NCBI GenBank assembly: GCA_030653435.1
Contig: JAURZI010000103.1
Location: 29,436-73,922, forward strand
Direction: 5' to 3'
DNA from: Methylovulum sp.
GTDB lineage: Bacteria; Pseudomonadota; Gammaproteobacteria; Methylococcales; Methylomonadaceae
Length of the DNA: 44,487 bases
In this document: positions 7,413 to 16,664 of the stretch, piece by piece
How positions within the stretch are numbered: the first letter of the stretch is position 1
How the letters are laid out: the number at the start of each line of letters is the position of its first letter
Notes under the pieces: generated by a model
The model's database searches: none
Seen by the model: only the letters and a program-made list of their open reading frames with translations
Told to the model about the DNA's origin: nothing
Made by a program: the position numbers and the translations under genes

Positions 7413-9809
7413 GTGGACAAACGAATCCTCAGCGAACGCGACATTTGCACAAAATTTATCACCCCGGCTATCCAACAGGCCGGTTGGCAGCAACAGGATT
7501 TTCGTGAAGAAGTAAGGCTCACGGATGGTCGTGTTATGGTGCGCGGCAATCTGGCTGCCCGTATCAAAAACCCGGATGTCAAAGGCGGCCCTAAACGCGC
7601 CGATTATGTCCTTTACGCCTGCTCCAGTATTCCCATCGCTATCGTCGAAGCCAAACAGAACAAATTTCCGGTGGGGCATGGCATGCAGCAAGCCTTGGCC
7701 TATGCTGAACTGCTGGATGCGCCTTTTGCCATCAGCAGTAACGGCGACGGTTTTTTACTGCATGACCGCACGGGTTTATCACAGCCTATAGAACGTGAAC
7801 TGTCACTCAGCGAATTCCCCAGCCAGGCAACGCTGTGGTCAATCTACCGGGAATGGAAAGGCCTCACCGATCCTAAAGCCGTTAAATTGATCGAACAACC
7901 TTACTACAGCGACGGCAGCGGTCGAGCCCCGCGCTACTACCAACGGGTCGCGATCAACCGTGCGATTGAGGCCATCGCCAAAAACCAACAACGGGTACTT
8001 TTGGTCATGGCGACCGGCACCGGAAAAACCTACACGGCTTTCCAGATTATCTGGCGTTTGTGGAAAGCCAAAGCCAAAAAGCGCACGCTGTTTCTTGCCG
8101 ACCGCAATATCCTGGTTGACCAGACCATGCAACAAGACTTTGCCCCTTTTGGCGAGGTCATGCACAAGATCACCAACCGGGAAGTTAAAAAGAATTACGA
8201 AGTCTATCTTGCGCTTTATCAGGCAGTGACGGGCAAGGAAGAATGGCAGCAGATTTACCGCCAGTTTCCTTCTGATTTCTTCGATCTGGTGGTCGTTGAT
8301 GAATGCCACCGTGGCAGTGCCGCCGATGATTCGGCATGGCGCGAAGTCCTCGATTATTTCAGCTCAGCCACGCACTTGGGTTTAACTGCAACCCCTAAAG
8401 AAACCAAAGAAGTCAGCAACATTACCTATTTCGGCGATCCGGTTTATACCTATTCCCTCAAACAAGGCATCGAAGACGGATTTCTCGCGCCCTACAAAGT
8501 TATCCGTATCGTCACCGATGCCGACGCGCTAGGCTACACGCCTGAAATAGGTAAAATCGACAAGCACGGGCAAACTGTCGAACAACGCCACTACAACACC
8601 AAGGATTTTGACCGCAACCTTGTGCTGGAAAAACGCACCAAGCTGGTGGCGAGCAGGATTTGGGAATACCTGAAAAACACCGACCCGATGGCGAAGACCA
8701 TCGTGTTTTGTGACGACCAGGATCATGCCGAGCGGATGCGCCAGGAACTGGTCAGGCTCATCCCCGCTGCTGCAAGCAATCGCCGCTATGTTATGCGTAT
8801 CACCGGCGACGATAACGAAGGCAAAGCCCAGCTTTCCTATTTTATCGACAATGACGAGCCATACCCGGTAATAGCCACCACCTCCAAATTGCTGACCACA
8901 GGCGTCGATGCCAAAACCTGCAAGCTCATCGTGCTGGACCAAAACATCAACTCGATGACCGAATTCAAGCAAATCATCGGTCGTGGTACTCGTCTGCGAG
9001 AAGACTATCAAAAACTTTACTTCACCATCATGGATTTCAAAGGGGCGACGCGTTTGTTCGCAGACCCTGATTTCGACGGAGAACCGGTAATCATCTACGA
9101 ACCCAAACCGGATGAGCCCGTGGTTCCACCTGACGATCAAACCACGATCACGGATGCCCTCATTCAGCCACCGGAGGGCGAAGGCACCGGTGGCGTCGGC
9201 GAAGGCCGCACTAAATATGTACTGGATGATGTCGATGTGCGTGTCGCCGTCGAGCGTTCGCAATATCTGGATGCAGACGGTAAACTCATCACCGAAGACT
9301 ACCGAGTCCTACTGAAGGACGACATCAAAAAATCGCTGCAAGCCCAATTCGGTTCGCTGACCGATTTCTTGCGACGCTGGTCAGAGTCCGAACGCAAGCA
9401 AGCCATACTAGACGAACTCAAAGATCAGGGCATACCGCTGGAAGTTTTGCAGCAAGCCGTTGCTAACGGTGCTGAGTTGGATGTATTTGATTTGGTCGCT
9501 CATGTCGCCTTTAACCAAAAACCGCTGACGCGCCGCGAACGTGCCAACCAGGTCAAAAAGCGCGATATATTCGGCAAATACGGCGAGCAGGCGCGGATGG
9601 TATTGGAAGCCCTGCTCGATAAATTCGCCGATCACGGTGTGCAGGACATCGAAGACAGCAAAGTGCTGGAGTTACCGCCCTTCGACCAAATCGGCACCAA
9701 AACCCAAATCCGGCGCGGCATTTTCGGCAGCACCGAGAACTACGCACAGGCCATACAAGAGCTGGAGCAAGCCCTCTACGACGAAACTTTGCAACAAAAA
9801 TCGGCCTGA
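7413..9809 (+). CDS. hsdR: Type I restriction enzyme subunit R (HsdR)
   Basis: The DNA-translocating and cleaving subunit of a type I restriction-modification complex. An N-terminal PDDEXK nuclease core is visible (RADYVLYACSSIPIAIVEAK). The superfamily 2 helicase motifs follow: Walker A MATGTGKT near residue 200, DECH near 296, GLTATPK, then TTGVDAKTCK and IIGRGTRLRED near 520. I place the start at the GTG at 7413, because AGGGA lies 5 nt upstream and family members begin near this point; the frame is open to a TTG at 7356. The result is 798 residues, full length for this subgroup. It opens an operon with hsdM 49 nt downstream. Confidence 0.95.
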   Translation: MDKRILSERDICTKFITPAIQQAGWQQQDFREEVRLTDGRVMVRGNLAARIKNPDVKGGPKRADYVLYACSSIPIAIVEAKQNKFPVGHGMQQALAYAELLDAPFAISSNGDGFLLHDRTGLSQPIERELSLSEFPSQATLWSIYREWKGLTDPKAVKLIEQPYYSDGSGRAPRYYQRVAINRAIEAIAKNQQRVLLVMATGTGKTYTAFQIIWRLWKAKAKKRTLFLADRNILVDQTMQQDFAPFGEVMHKITNREVKKNYEVYLALYQAVTGKEEWQQIYRQFPSDFFDLVVVDECHRGSAADDSAWREVLDYFSSATHLGLTATPKETKEVSNITYFGDPVYTYSLKQGIEDGFLAPYKVIRIVTDADALGYTPEIGKIDKHGQTVEQRHYNTKDFDRNLVLEKRTKLVASRIWEYLKNTDPMAKTIVFCDDQDHAERMRQELVRLIPAAASNRRYVMRITGDDNEGKAQLSYFIDNDEPYPVIATTSKLLTTGVDAKTCKLIVLDQNINSMTEFKQIIGRGTRLREDYQKLYFTIMDFKGATRLFADPDFDGEPVIIYEPKPDEPVVPPDDQTTITDALIQPPEGEGTGGVGEGRTKYVLDDVDVRVAVERSQYLDADGKLITEDYRVLLKDDIKKSLQAQFGSLTDFLRRWSESERKQAILDELKDQGIPLEVLQQAVANGAELDVFDLVAHVAFNQKPLTRRERANQVKKRDIFGKYGEQARMVLEALLDKFADHGVQDIEDSKVLELPPFDQIGTKTQIRRGIFGSTENYAQAIQELEQALYDETLQQKSA

Positions 9810-9858
9810 GCCGCAAAACTTAAACCCTATCCCGCTATAAAACAAAAGAACGGAAAAC

Positions 9859-11613
9859 ATGAATATCAGCAGTACCATAAAATCCATCCAGGACATCATG
9901 CGCAAAGACGATGGTGTCGATGGCGACGCGCAGCGCATCGGTCAGTTGACCTGGATGTTGTTCCTCAAGGTCTTCGACCAGCGCGAAGAGGAATGGGAGG
10001 ACGATAACCCAAAATATCAATCACCAATCCCGGAACGATTCCGTTGGCGCAACTGGGCGGCCTACAAAGCCGACAACGAAGGCAAGAAAAAACCGCAAAT
10101 CCAAGGCAGCGAGCTGCCCCCGTTCATCAATAACGAACTTTTTCCGGCGTTGAAAGACATCGATGCGTCGGACAGCCCGACCAAAAAAGTCATCAAGCAA
10201 GTTTTCGAAGACTCCAACAACTACATGAAAAACGGCTCGCTGATGTTGGCGGTGATCGAAAAACTGGAAGAAGCGATTAACTTTCACGACTTCAAGACCC
10301 GCGCCCATCTCGGCGATGTTTACGAGCAATTGCTGAACGATTTGCGCGGCGCAGGCAATGCGGGCGAGTTTTATACACCCCGCGCCATCACGCAATTCAT
10401 GGTCGAACGCATCAATCCGAATTTAGCCAAGCGCGAAACGGTGATGGATCCGGCCTGCGGTACTGGTGGTTTCTTGACCGCAGCCATTGACCACTTCCGC
10501 CATCAACTCAGCGACAAATCCAGCCCCGACGACAAACGCGCGATTGAACAACTGATCCACGGCATAGAAAAAAAACAACTGCCGCATTTGCTTTGCACCA
10601 CCAACATGCTGCTGCACGGCATCGACGTGCCCAGCCAGATTGACCACAGCAACACCTTAGGCCGCCCGTGGAACGACTGGCGAGCCGATGAAAAAGTCGC
10701 TTGCCTGATTACCAATCCACCGTTTGGCGGCTATGAAGATGACGGCGTCGGCACCGACTACCCCAGCGACCTGAAAACCCGTGAAACCGCCGATATGTTC
10801 ATGGCGCTGATTATCAAGAAACTGCTCAAAGACGATGGTGGGCGCGGTGCGGTGGTGTTGCCGGACGGCACGATGTTCGGCGATGGCATCAAAGGCAAAC
10901 TGAAAGAGTTGCTGCTGCGCGAATGCAATCTGCACACCGTCATCCGCTTGCCTAAAGGCGTGTTTGCCCCGTACACCACGATCAAAACCAACTTGCTGTT
11001 TTTTACCAAAGGCAAACCGACTGAAACCATCTGGTTTTACGAACATCCCTATCCGGCGGGCTACAAAAGTTACTCCAAAACCAAGCCTATAGATTACCGC
11101 GAATTTAAAGCCGAACAGGATTGGTGGGGCAACGAAGAAAACGGCTTTGCCGAGCGCGTGGAGAGCGAAAACGCCTGGAAAATCGACTTCAAAACCAAAA
11201 AGCTCGAAGCCGAAGCCGCCGCCAAGCCGCATTGGGACAAAGCCGAGCAACTGAACAACCAAGCTGCCGCGCTGGACAACCAGGGCAAAGACCTGAAAAG
11301 CTCAATTACCGGCGTCACCGACCCCGTTCAGCGCAAACCAGTCGATGAGCAAATCCTGGTGCTGCGCGAACAAGCGGACACCTTGCGTTTAGCCGCTCGC
11401 GATGCGCAAACCGCAGGCGACCGCCTCTACTGGCCTATCTACAACCTCGACATCAAAAACCCCAATGCAGCGGCGGACGAAATCCACGATCCCGATGTGC
11501 TGCTACAAAAATACAAGGAACTGCTGGGACAAATTGAAGACACGCAAAACCAGTTGAAGGGCGAGCTGGCGGCGGCATTGGCGCATCACTTTAGCACGGA
11601 GGCTGAAGCATGA
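9859..11613 (+). CDS. hsdM: Type I DNA methyltransferase subunit M (HsdM)
   Basis: An N6-adenine methyltransferase that protects host DNA and forms the specificity core with HsdS. The N-terminal helical domain covers about residues 1-150 (MNISSTIKSIQDIMRKDDGVDGDAQ region). The AdoMet motif DPACGTGG is at 197-204 and the catalytic motif NPPF at 286-289. A charged, Gln/Ala-rich helical stretch near 440-510 looks like a coiled-coil extension before the C-terminus. At 584 residues it is complete. The start codon follows ACGGA. The stop overlaps the next gene by four bases (ATGA), suggesting translational coupling. Confidence 0.96.
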   Translation: MNISSTIKSIQDIMRKDDGVDGDAQRIGQLTWMLFLKVFDQREEEWEDDNPKYQSPIPERFRWRNWAAYKADNEGKKKPQIQGSELPPFINNELFPALKDIDASDSPTKKVIKQVFEDSNNYMKNGSLMLAVIEKLEEAINFHDFKTRAHLGDVYEQLLNDLRGAGNAGEFYTPRAITQFMVERINPNLAKRETVMDPACGTGGFLTAAIDHFRHQLSDKSSPDDKRAIEQLIHGIEKKQLPHLLCTTNMLLHGIDVPSQIDHSNTLGRPWNDWRADEKVACLITNPPFGGYEDDGVGTDYPSDLKTRETADMFMALIIKKLLKDDGGRGAVVLPDGTMFGDGIKGKLKELLLRECNLHTVIRLPKGVFAPYTTIKTNLLFFTKGKPTETIWFYEHPYPAGYKSYSKTKPIDYREFKAEQDWWGNEENGFAERVESENAWKIDFKTKKLEAEAAAKPHWDKAEQLNNQAAALDNQGKDLKSSITGVTDPVQRKPVDEQILVLREQADTLRLAARDAQTAGDRLYWPIYNLDIKNPNAAADEIHDPDVLLQKYKELLGQIEDTQNQLKGELAAALAHHFSTEAEA

Positions 11614-12665
11614 ATCCCATCGCCACCGACCCTGCCGCCGCGCAAGCCTTGCTAAGCGATATTCGCCAACTCATCAGCCAAAGCCGTGCGCAACTTGCCA
11701 CCGTAGTTAATAGCGCGTTGACCGTACTTTACTGGCATATTGGTCGGCGCATCCAAAGCGAAGTGCTCAAAGGCGAACGTGCCGAATACGGCGAGCAAAT
11801 CATTGCCAGCCTGTCTAAGCAACTGGAACGCGACTATGGGCGCGGTTTTTCCAACAAAAACCTGCGCCACATGTTGCGTTTTGCCGATGTCTTTCCTGCC
11901 GAGGAGATTGTCTACGCACTGAGTAGACAATTAAGCTGGACGCACTTGCGTAGCCTGATTTATATCAGCGACTCGCTGAAACGCGAATTCTATATTGAAA
12001 TGTGCCAAGCCGAGCGTTGGAGCACCCGCACCTTGCAAGGGCGATTGGATTCCATGCTGTTTGAACGCACCGCACTATCGCGCAAACCTGATGAGGTATT
12101 AATTGCCGAACTGGCGGCATTGCGCGAAACGGGCGAAGTTACGCCCAATCTTGTACTCAAAGACCCCTATGTGCTGGACTTTCTACAGCTCAATGACCGC
12201 TATCTGGAAAAAGACCTGGAAGATGCCATATTGCGGGAGCTGGAAAATTTCCTGCTGGAATTGGGCGCGGGCTTTAGCTTTGTCGCCCGGCAAAAACGCT
12301 TGCAAATCGACAACGACGATTTTTATATCGACTTGTTATTTTACAACCGCCGCTTGAAACGGCTGGTGGCTATCGACCTGAAACTGGGCGATTTTAAAGC
12401 CGCCGACAAAGGCCAGATGGAGCTTTATTTACGTTGGTTAGCCAAATACGAGCAGGAGCCCGGCGAAGCCTCACCGCTGGGCATTATTCTGTGCAGCGGC
12501 AAAAAACAGGAACAAATCGAATTGCTGGAACTGGATCAGACCGGCATCCATGTCGCCGAATACCTGACCGAACTGCCGCCCAAGGCCGTACTGCAACAAA
12601 AACTCCATGAGGCGATTAGTAACTCGCGGCAACGGCTGGGCGATGTGCAAGTGGAGGAAGATTGA
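11610..12665 (+). CDS. DUF1016/YhcG-family PDDEXK nuclease
   Basis: A 351-residue protein of the YhcG type. Its N-terminal DUF1016 helical domain (about residues 10-170, with YWHIGRRI and YGRGFSNKNLRHMLRFAD) precedes a C-terminal PDDEXK-like nuclease core (FYIDLLFYNRRLKRLVAIDLK, with Asp256 and Lys258). Such proteins are often embedded in type I restriction operons; their exact role there is not settled. It overlaps hsdM by four bases and hsdS by one base, so it is an integral member of the operon. Confidence 0.9.
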   Translation: MNPIATDPAAAQALLSDIRQLISQSRAQLATVVNSALTVLYWHIGRRIQSEVLKGERAEYGEQIIASLSKQLERDYGRGFSNKNLRHMLRFADVFPAEEIVYALSRQLSWTHLRSLIYISDSLKREFYIEMCQAERWSTRTLQGRLDSMLFERTALSRKPDEVLIAELAALRETGEVTPNLVLKDPYVLDFLQLNDRYLEKDLEDAILRELENFLLELGAGFSFVARQKRLQIDNDDFYIDLLFYNRRLKRLVAIDLKLGDFKAADKGQMELYLRWLAKYEQEPGEASPLGIILCSGKKQEQIELLELDQTGIHVAEYLTELPPKAVLQQKLHEAISNSRQRLGDVQVEED

Positions 12666-14617
12666 TGGATGCGCAGCGGTTTTTGGCGGAGTTTGGGCAT
12701 ATTGTTTCGGCGCAAGGCGGGATTCAACAGCTGAGACAAATGATTCTTACGCTTGCGGTATCTGGGGATTTGCTTGTTCCAGATGAACCTCAAGATGCTA
12801 CGCCTTTGCTGGAGTCAATCAACTTCAAAAAAACAACGCACCCTGAACAAAAAAAGGTTGTACCTGCGCAAACAAGATTGGACAGAACCGATATTAGAGT
12901 TCCTTCGCATTGGGCTGTATGCCGATTGGGTGATTTAGTCTTGACGATAACGGGTGGCGGAACTCCATCAAAAGGAAATCCCGCATATTGGAAAGGAGCA
13001 ATTCCTTGGGCGAGCGTTAAAGACCTCAAAAACAACAAATATCTCACCGAGACTGAAGACCTAATCAGTGAAGAAGGTGTGATAAATAGCTCTACCAATC
13101 TTATTCCCGCCGGAAGAGTCATTGTTTGTACGCGCATGGGCTTAGGAAAGGTGGTGATTAACAAGATTCCGGTTGCCATCAATCAAGACCTGAAGGCATT
13201 TGAGTTGCCCGAAGAAGTCAATATTGATTATTTCTATATTTTATATCGGACAAGAAACATCAAAGGCAAGGGAACTACTGTTTCAGGTATCAAGCAAGAT
13301 CAACTTCTTGCATTACCCTCTGCACTACCGCCAATTGAAGAACAAGCCCGCATCGTCGCCAAAGTCGATGAACTGATGGCCTTGTGTGACAAGCTGGAAA
13401 CCCAGCAGCAAGACAGAGAAAAGTTATCTGAAATCACGTCCATTTCCATTTTTGATGCATTATCAAATGCGCAGTCTCCAATAGAAATACAAACAGCTTG
13501 GAACAGGCTGAATGCAGAAGCTAATCTGCTATTAAATTCAGAATCAGCGATTCAAGCATTACGAAAAACGATTCTTGATCTTGCTGTTGCTGGACGCTTG
13601 TCATACAAAGAACCTGATGACGGTAATGCCATTGATCTTATTGAGCAAATCCAAACGTGTAAAAAACAATTAATTGCAAGCGGTCAAATAAACCATCGCA
13701 AGCCCGTTGCCGCTGAAACATTGCAAGAAACTGTTCTTCCCTCTCATTGGACATGCCTTACTCTTGATGAAGCCATTAGTCATATTGATGCTGGTTGGAG
13801 TCCGGCTTGTTTAGCCCACCCTCGTCGCGACGAGAACACTTGGGCGATACTGAAAACGACTGCTGTTCAAACGCTCCAGTTTCTACCCAATGAACATAAG
13901 GAGTTGCCAAATTCTTTACAACCACGTCCACATTATGAAGTAAATGATGGTGATATTTTAATCACACGAGCCGGGCCAAAAAATCGTGTGGCCATCTGCT
14001 GTGTAGTGGATAAAACACCTGCGCGTTTAATGATTTCAGACAAAATCATCAGGTTTCATATCGTTAACGATTTGATTGATGCCCGATATATCGCACTTTG
14101 TTTATCAGCGGGCGAGTCAGGGCGAATACTTGAAAGACAAAAGTCTGGCATGGCTGATAGCCAGATGAATATATCCCAAGACAAATTACGCGCCATTCCT
14201 ATTCCTTTACCACCAAGAGCTGAACAAGAACGAATTCTTATAAAAGTTGAGACGCTCATGACAATTTGTAATCAGCTATCTGAACAATTGAAATTGAAGC
14301 AACAACTTCATAGTAGATTTGCTGTGAGCAGCATCGCTGCAATAACTGGCATCCGCACCGAAGAGGAAGAAGCCTTGAAATCCCCAAAAACCGAACTGAT
14401 CGCCAAGTTGCGCCTAGCCAACAACCCCGACATCAAAGAACAAGCACCGCTGGCGGCTATTTTGGCGCGGCATCAGAGTGAAATGTCCGCAGGTGATTTA
14501 TGGCAACGCTATGGCGGTGAAATTGACGCTTTCTACGCCCAGCTCAATCAGGAAGTCGGCAAGGGCTGGATTGCCGAACCTACAATCGCCGAAATGCGGG
14601 AAACGGAGGCGGGCTAA
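12665..14617 (+). CDS. hsdS: Type I restriction specificity subunit S (HsdS)
   Basis: Determines the bipartite DNA target of the complex. There are two target-recognition domains, one starting near residue 84 ([20 protein letters not shown]) and one near 365 ([14 protein letters not shown]). Each is followed by a spacer helix with the conserved lead-in [16 protein letters not shown] (about 222) or [16 protein letters not shown] (about 516). A further C-terminal stretch of about 75 residues ([16 protein letters not shown]) extends past the second spacer. The ATG at 12665 is preferred: GGAGG lies upstream and it overlaps the previous stop (TGATG). The stop overlaps the next ATG. The target sequence cannot be read from the protein. 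Confidence 0.95.
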   Translation: MDAQRFLAEFGHIVSAQGGIQQLRQMILTLAVSGDLLVPDEPQDATPLLESINFKKTTHPEQKKVVPAQTRLDRTDIRVPSHWAVCRLGDLVLTITGGGTPSKGNPAYWKGAIPWASVKDLKNNKYLTETEDLISEEGVINSSTNLIPAGRVIVCTRMGLGKVVINKIPVAINQDLKAFELPEEVNIDYFYILYRTRNIKGKGTTVSGIKQDQLLALPSALPPIEEQARIVAKVDELMALCDKLETQQQDREKLSEITSISIFDALSNAQSPIEIQTAWNRLNAEANLLLNSESAIQALRKTILDLAVAGRLSYKEPDDGNAIDLIEQIQTCKKQLIASGQINHRKPVAAETLQETVLPSHWTCLTLDEAISHIDAGWSPACLAHPRRDENTWAILKTTAVQTLQFLPNEHKELPNSLQPRPHYEVNDGDILITRAGPKNRVAICCVVDKTPARLMISDKIIRFHIVNDLIDARYIALCLSAGESGRILERQKSGMADSQMNISQDKLRAIPIPLPPRAEQERILIKVETLMTICNQLSEQLKLKQQLHSRFAVSSIAAITGIRTEEEEALKSPKTELIAKLRLANNPDIKEQAPLAAILARHQSEMSAGDLWQRYGGEIDAFYAQLNQEVGKGWIAEPTIAEMRETEAG

Positions 14618-15189
14618 TGCCGACTTGCTGGATCATCGCCGGCCCGAATGGCGCGGGCAAGACCACCTTCGCGTTGCACTTCTTGCCGAAAGTTGCCCTG
14701 TGCCGCCATTTTGTCAACGCCGACCTGATTGCCGCTGGTTTGTCGCCGCTTGCGCCCGAACAGCAATTATTGGCAGCCAGCCGTTTGTTTCTGCATGAAA
14801 TAGAAAACCATATCGCCGCTGGACAAGATTTTGCCTTTGAAACCACGCTCGCCGGACGCAGTTACCTTAAGCTGATTCGGCGATTACAAGCCAGCGGATG
14901 GCGGGTGGAATTGATCTATTTGGCCTTGCCCAGTGCGGAACTGTCGGGATTGCGTGTCGCGGAACGCGTCGCCCACGGCGGACATGACATTCCCGCAGAC
15001 GCGATTGTTAGGCGGTTTCCGCGTAGTCTGCATAATTTTTTCCAGCTATTTTCCCCGCTAGTCGATCAGGCATTTTGTTTTATGAACAACGACAACACTC
15101 CGACGTTGGTCTTTCAGCAAAACGCCGGACAACGGCAGGTGCTGCATCACGAATTTTTTCAACTTTTGCAACAGGAGGCGCAGCGATGA
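14617..15189 (+). CDS. Zeta-toxin-like P-loop kinase, putative toxin
   Basis: A 190-residue P-loop protein of the zeta-toxin/AAA type. Walker A is GPNGAGKTT (residues 9-17). FVNAD (32-36) and [10 protein letters not shown] (74-83) match the substrate-binding segments of zeta kinases. Zeta toxins phosphorylate UDP-N-acetylglucosamine; whether this short member does so is unknown. Its ATG overlaps the hsdS stop (TAATG), and its stop overlaps the next small gene (ATGA), so all three are probably translated from one message. If toxic, the 63-residue product of the next gene is the natural antitoxin candidate. Confidence 0.85.
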   Translation: MPTCWIIAGPNGAGKTTFALHFLPKVALCRHFVNADLIAAGLSPLAPEQQLLAASRLFLHEIENHIAAGQDFAFETTLAGRSYLKLIRRLQASGWRVELIYLALPSAELSGLRVAERVAHGGHDIPADAIVRRFPRSLHNFFQLFSPLVDQAFCFMNNDNTPTLVFQQNAGQRQVLHHEFFQLLQQEAQR

Positions 15190-15377
15190 GTGCGCAAACG
15201 CCCGTAAACCTAAATCCCAAAGCGCAAGCGATGCTCGATTGTTTGCAGCAAGCGGTTGCAGATACCTTGGAACGCAAGCGGCGACTGGGCCATTACGCGG
15301 TACTGTGGGACGGCAATAAACCCGTATTGGTTGGCGAAGATGCGCCTGCCGAGTGCAAACCTAATTCAGACTGTTAA
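15186..15377 (+). CDS. Small protein paired with zeta-like toxin, putative antitoxin
   Basis: A 63-residue protein with an N-terminal amphipathic helix ([20 protein letters not shown]) and a short beta-like segment ([18 protein letters not shown]). It overlaps the zeta-like gene by four bases, which fixes the start. Similar short proteins with a KRRLG-YAV-W pattern are, as I recall, seen next to zeta-like kinases. The antitoxin role is inferred from this pairing. The gene order would be toxin first, the reverse of classical epsilon-zeta. Confidence 0.65.
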   Translation: MSAQTPVNLNPKAQAMLDCLQQAVADTLERKRRLGHYAVLWDGNKPVLVGEDAPAECKPNSDC

Positions 15378-15402
15378 GTACACCCTAATAAGGAATAAGT
15401 CA

Positions 15403-16659
15403 GTGAAATTCATACATGCCGCAGACATACATTTGGATAGTCCATTAACTGGGTTAAGCGCTTATGCCGATGCCCCGGTGGAAATGCTGCGCACGGCGAC
15501 ACGCGATGCCTTTACCAACCTAGTTACCGAAGCGCTTGAGCAACCCGTTGACTTCATGGTCATTGCCGGCGATCTGTACGATGGTACTTGGAAGGATCAC
15601 AACACCGGCATTTATTTCTGTAAAGAAATGGGGCGCTTAAAAAAAGCAGGAATACCGGTTTACCTGCTGTTCGGCAACCATGATGCCGAAAGTGAAATGA
15701 CCAAAAAACTGCAATTGCCTGACAATGTCTTTACCTTCGACACCCGCAAGCCCACTACTTTTCGTCTGGAAAGCCTAAAAGTCGCCCTTCATGGCCGTAG
15801 CTTTAAGGAAAAAGAAACATTCGAGAATCTTGTGACAGGGTATCCGGCTCCGACACCGGGAATGTTCAATATTGGCGTATTACACACCGCGCTTGAAGGC
15901 AATGCGGCGCACGCCAGCTACGCCCCGTGCAGTCTTGATGAACTTCATGCCAAAGGCTACCAGTATTGGGCATTAGGACATGTCCATGAGCATCAAATTT
16001 GGCAAGGCGCCTCGACGGTGGTTTTCCCCGGCAACCTTCAGGGGCGACATATCCGGGAGACGGGCCCACGCGGGGCGGTTCTCGTTACCGTGAATGAATC
16101 CGGCGTTCCAGAAGTTGAACGGCTTTTTGTGGACGTGCTGCGCTGGTGCAACCTTGAAGTCAATGTAAGCGAGTGCCATTCTTTATCTGAAGTGGTGGTT
16201 GCCATTGGTAGAGGGCTAAATGCACTTGTCCAAAACACCGCCACTTCCATTCCAACCGCCATAAGAGTCACGGTTATCGGCAAGACACCGGCTCATGGTG
16301 AGCTTTTCGGGCTGGAATCCCAACTGCGTGCCGAGGTCTTAGCCTTGGCTGTAACCATTGGGGCGGAGCGAATTTGGATTGAAAAGGTGAGGATCAATAC
16401 TTCAGCAACGGATGACGGTGTAGCGGTCAAGACGCGGGTCGATGCACTTTCAGACTTGCAGAATCTGCTCGAGGCTGCTGAAGCAGACCCGGACTTTCTC
16501 AAAAGCCTGCAAGAAGAGCTATTAGGTTTGGTCAACAAGGCACCCTTGGAGTTGCAAACCGCTGTCCCTTATTTCAAGGATATCCGCTCCGGCGACCTGG
16601 CCGGACTGGTGCGCGAAGTGCGTTCGGGGCTAGTCTCGCATTTGGCAATGGTGGAGTAA
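15403..16659 (+). CDS. DNA repair exonuclease, SbcD/Mre11-like (YhaO type)
   Basis: A 418-residue calcineurin-like metallophosphoesterase acting as a nuclease. Metal-binding motifs are in order: DIH (residues 8-10), GDLYD (56-60), GNHD (about 91-94) and GHVHEH (about 191-196). I chose the GTG at 15403 because AAGGA lies 8 nt upstream and the family N-terminus MKFIHAADIHLDSPL begins exactly there. It sits 25 nt after the small gene and 5 nt before the large ATPase, its expected partner. By analogy with Mre11/Rad50 the two would process DNA ends, possibly those made by the restriction enzyme upstream. Confidence 0.9.
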   Translation: MKFIHAADIHLDSPLTGLSAYADAPVEMLRTATRDAFTNLVTEALEQPVDFMVIAGDLYDGTWKDHNTGIYFCKEMGRLKKAGIPVYLLFGNHDAESEMTKKLQLPDNVFTFDTRKPTTFRLESLKVALHGRSFKEKETFENLVTGYPAPTPGMFNIGVLHTALEGNAAHASYAPCSLDELHAKGYQYWALGHVHEHQIWQGASTVVFPGNLQGRHIRETGPRGAVLVTVNESGVPEVERLFVDVLRWCNLEVNVSECHSLSEVVVAIGRGLNALVQNTATSIPTAIRVTVIGKTPAHGELFGLESQLRAEVLALAVTIGAERIWIEKVRINTSATDDGVAVKTRVDALSDLQNLLEAAEADPDFLKSLQEELLGLVNKAPLELQTAVPYFKDIRSGDLAGLVREVRSGLVSHLAMVE

Positions 16660-16664
16660 GCGAT

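Noticed and set aside
8529..9263. Long minus-strand open frame opposite hsdR
   Set aside because: It is the antisense shadow of the helicase region, where motif-bearing codons on the plus strand explain the sequence fully. It has no ribosome site and no protein-like features.
10657..11262. Long minus-strand open frame opposite hsdM
   Set aside because: Shadow of the methyltransferase gene, which carries the DPACGTGG and NPPF motifs in the other direction.
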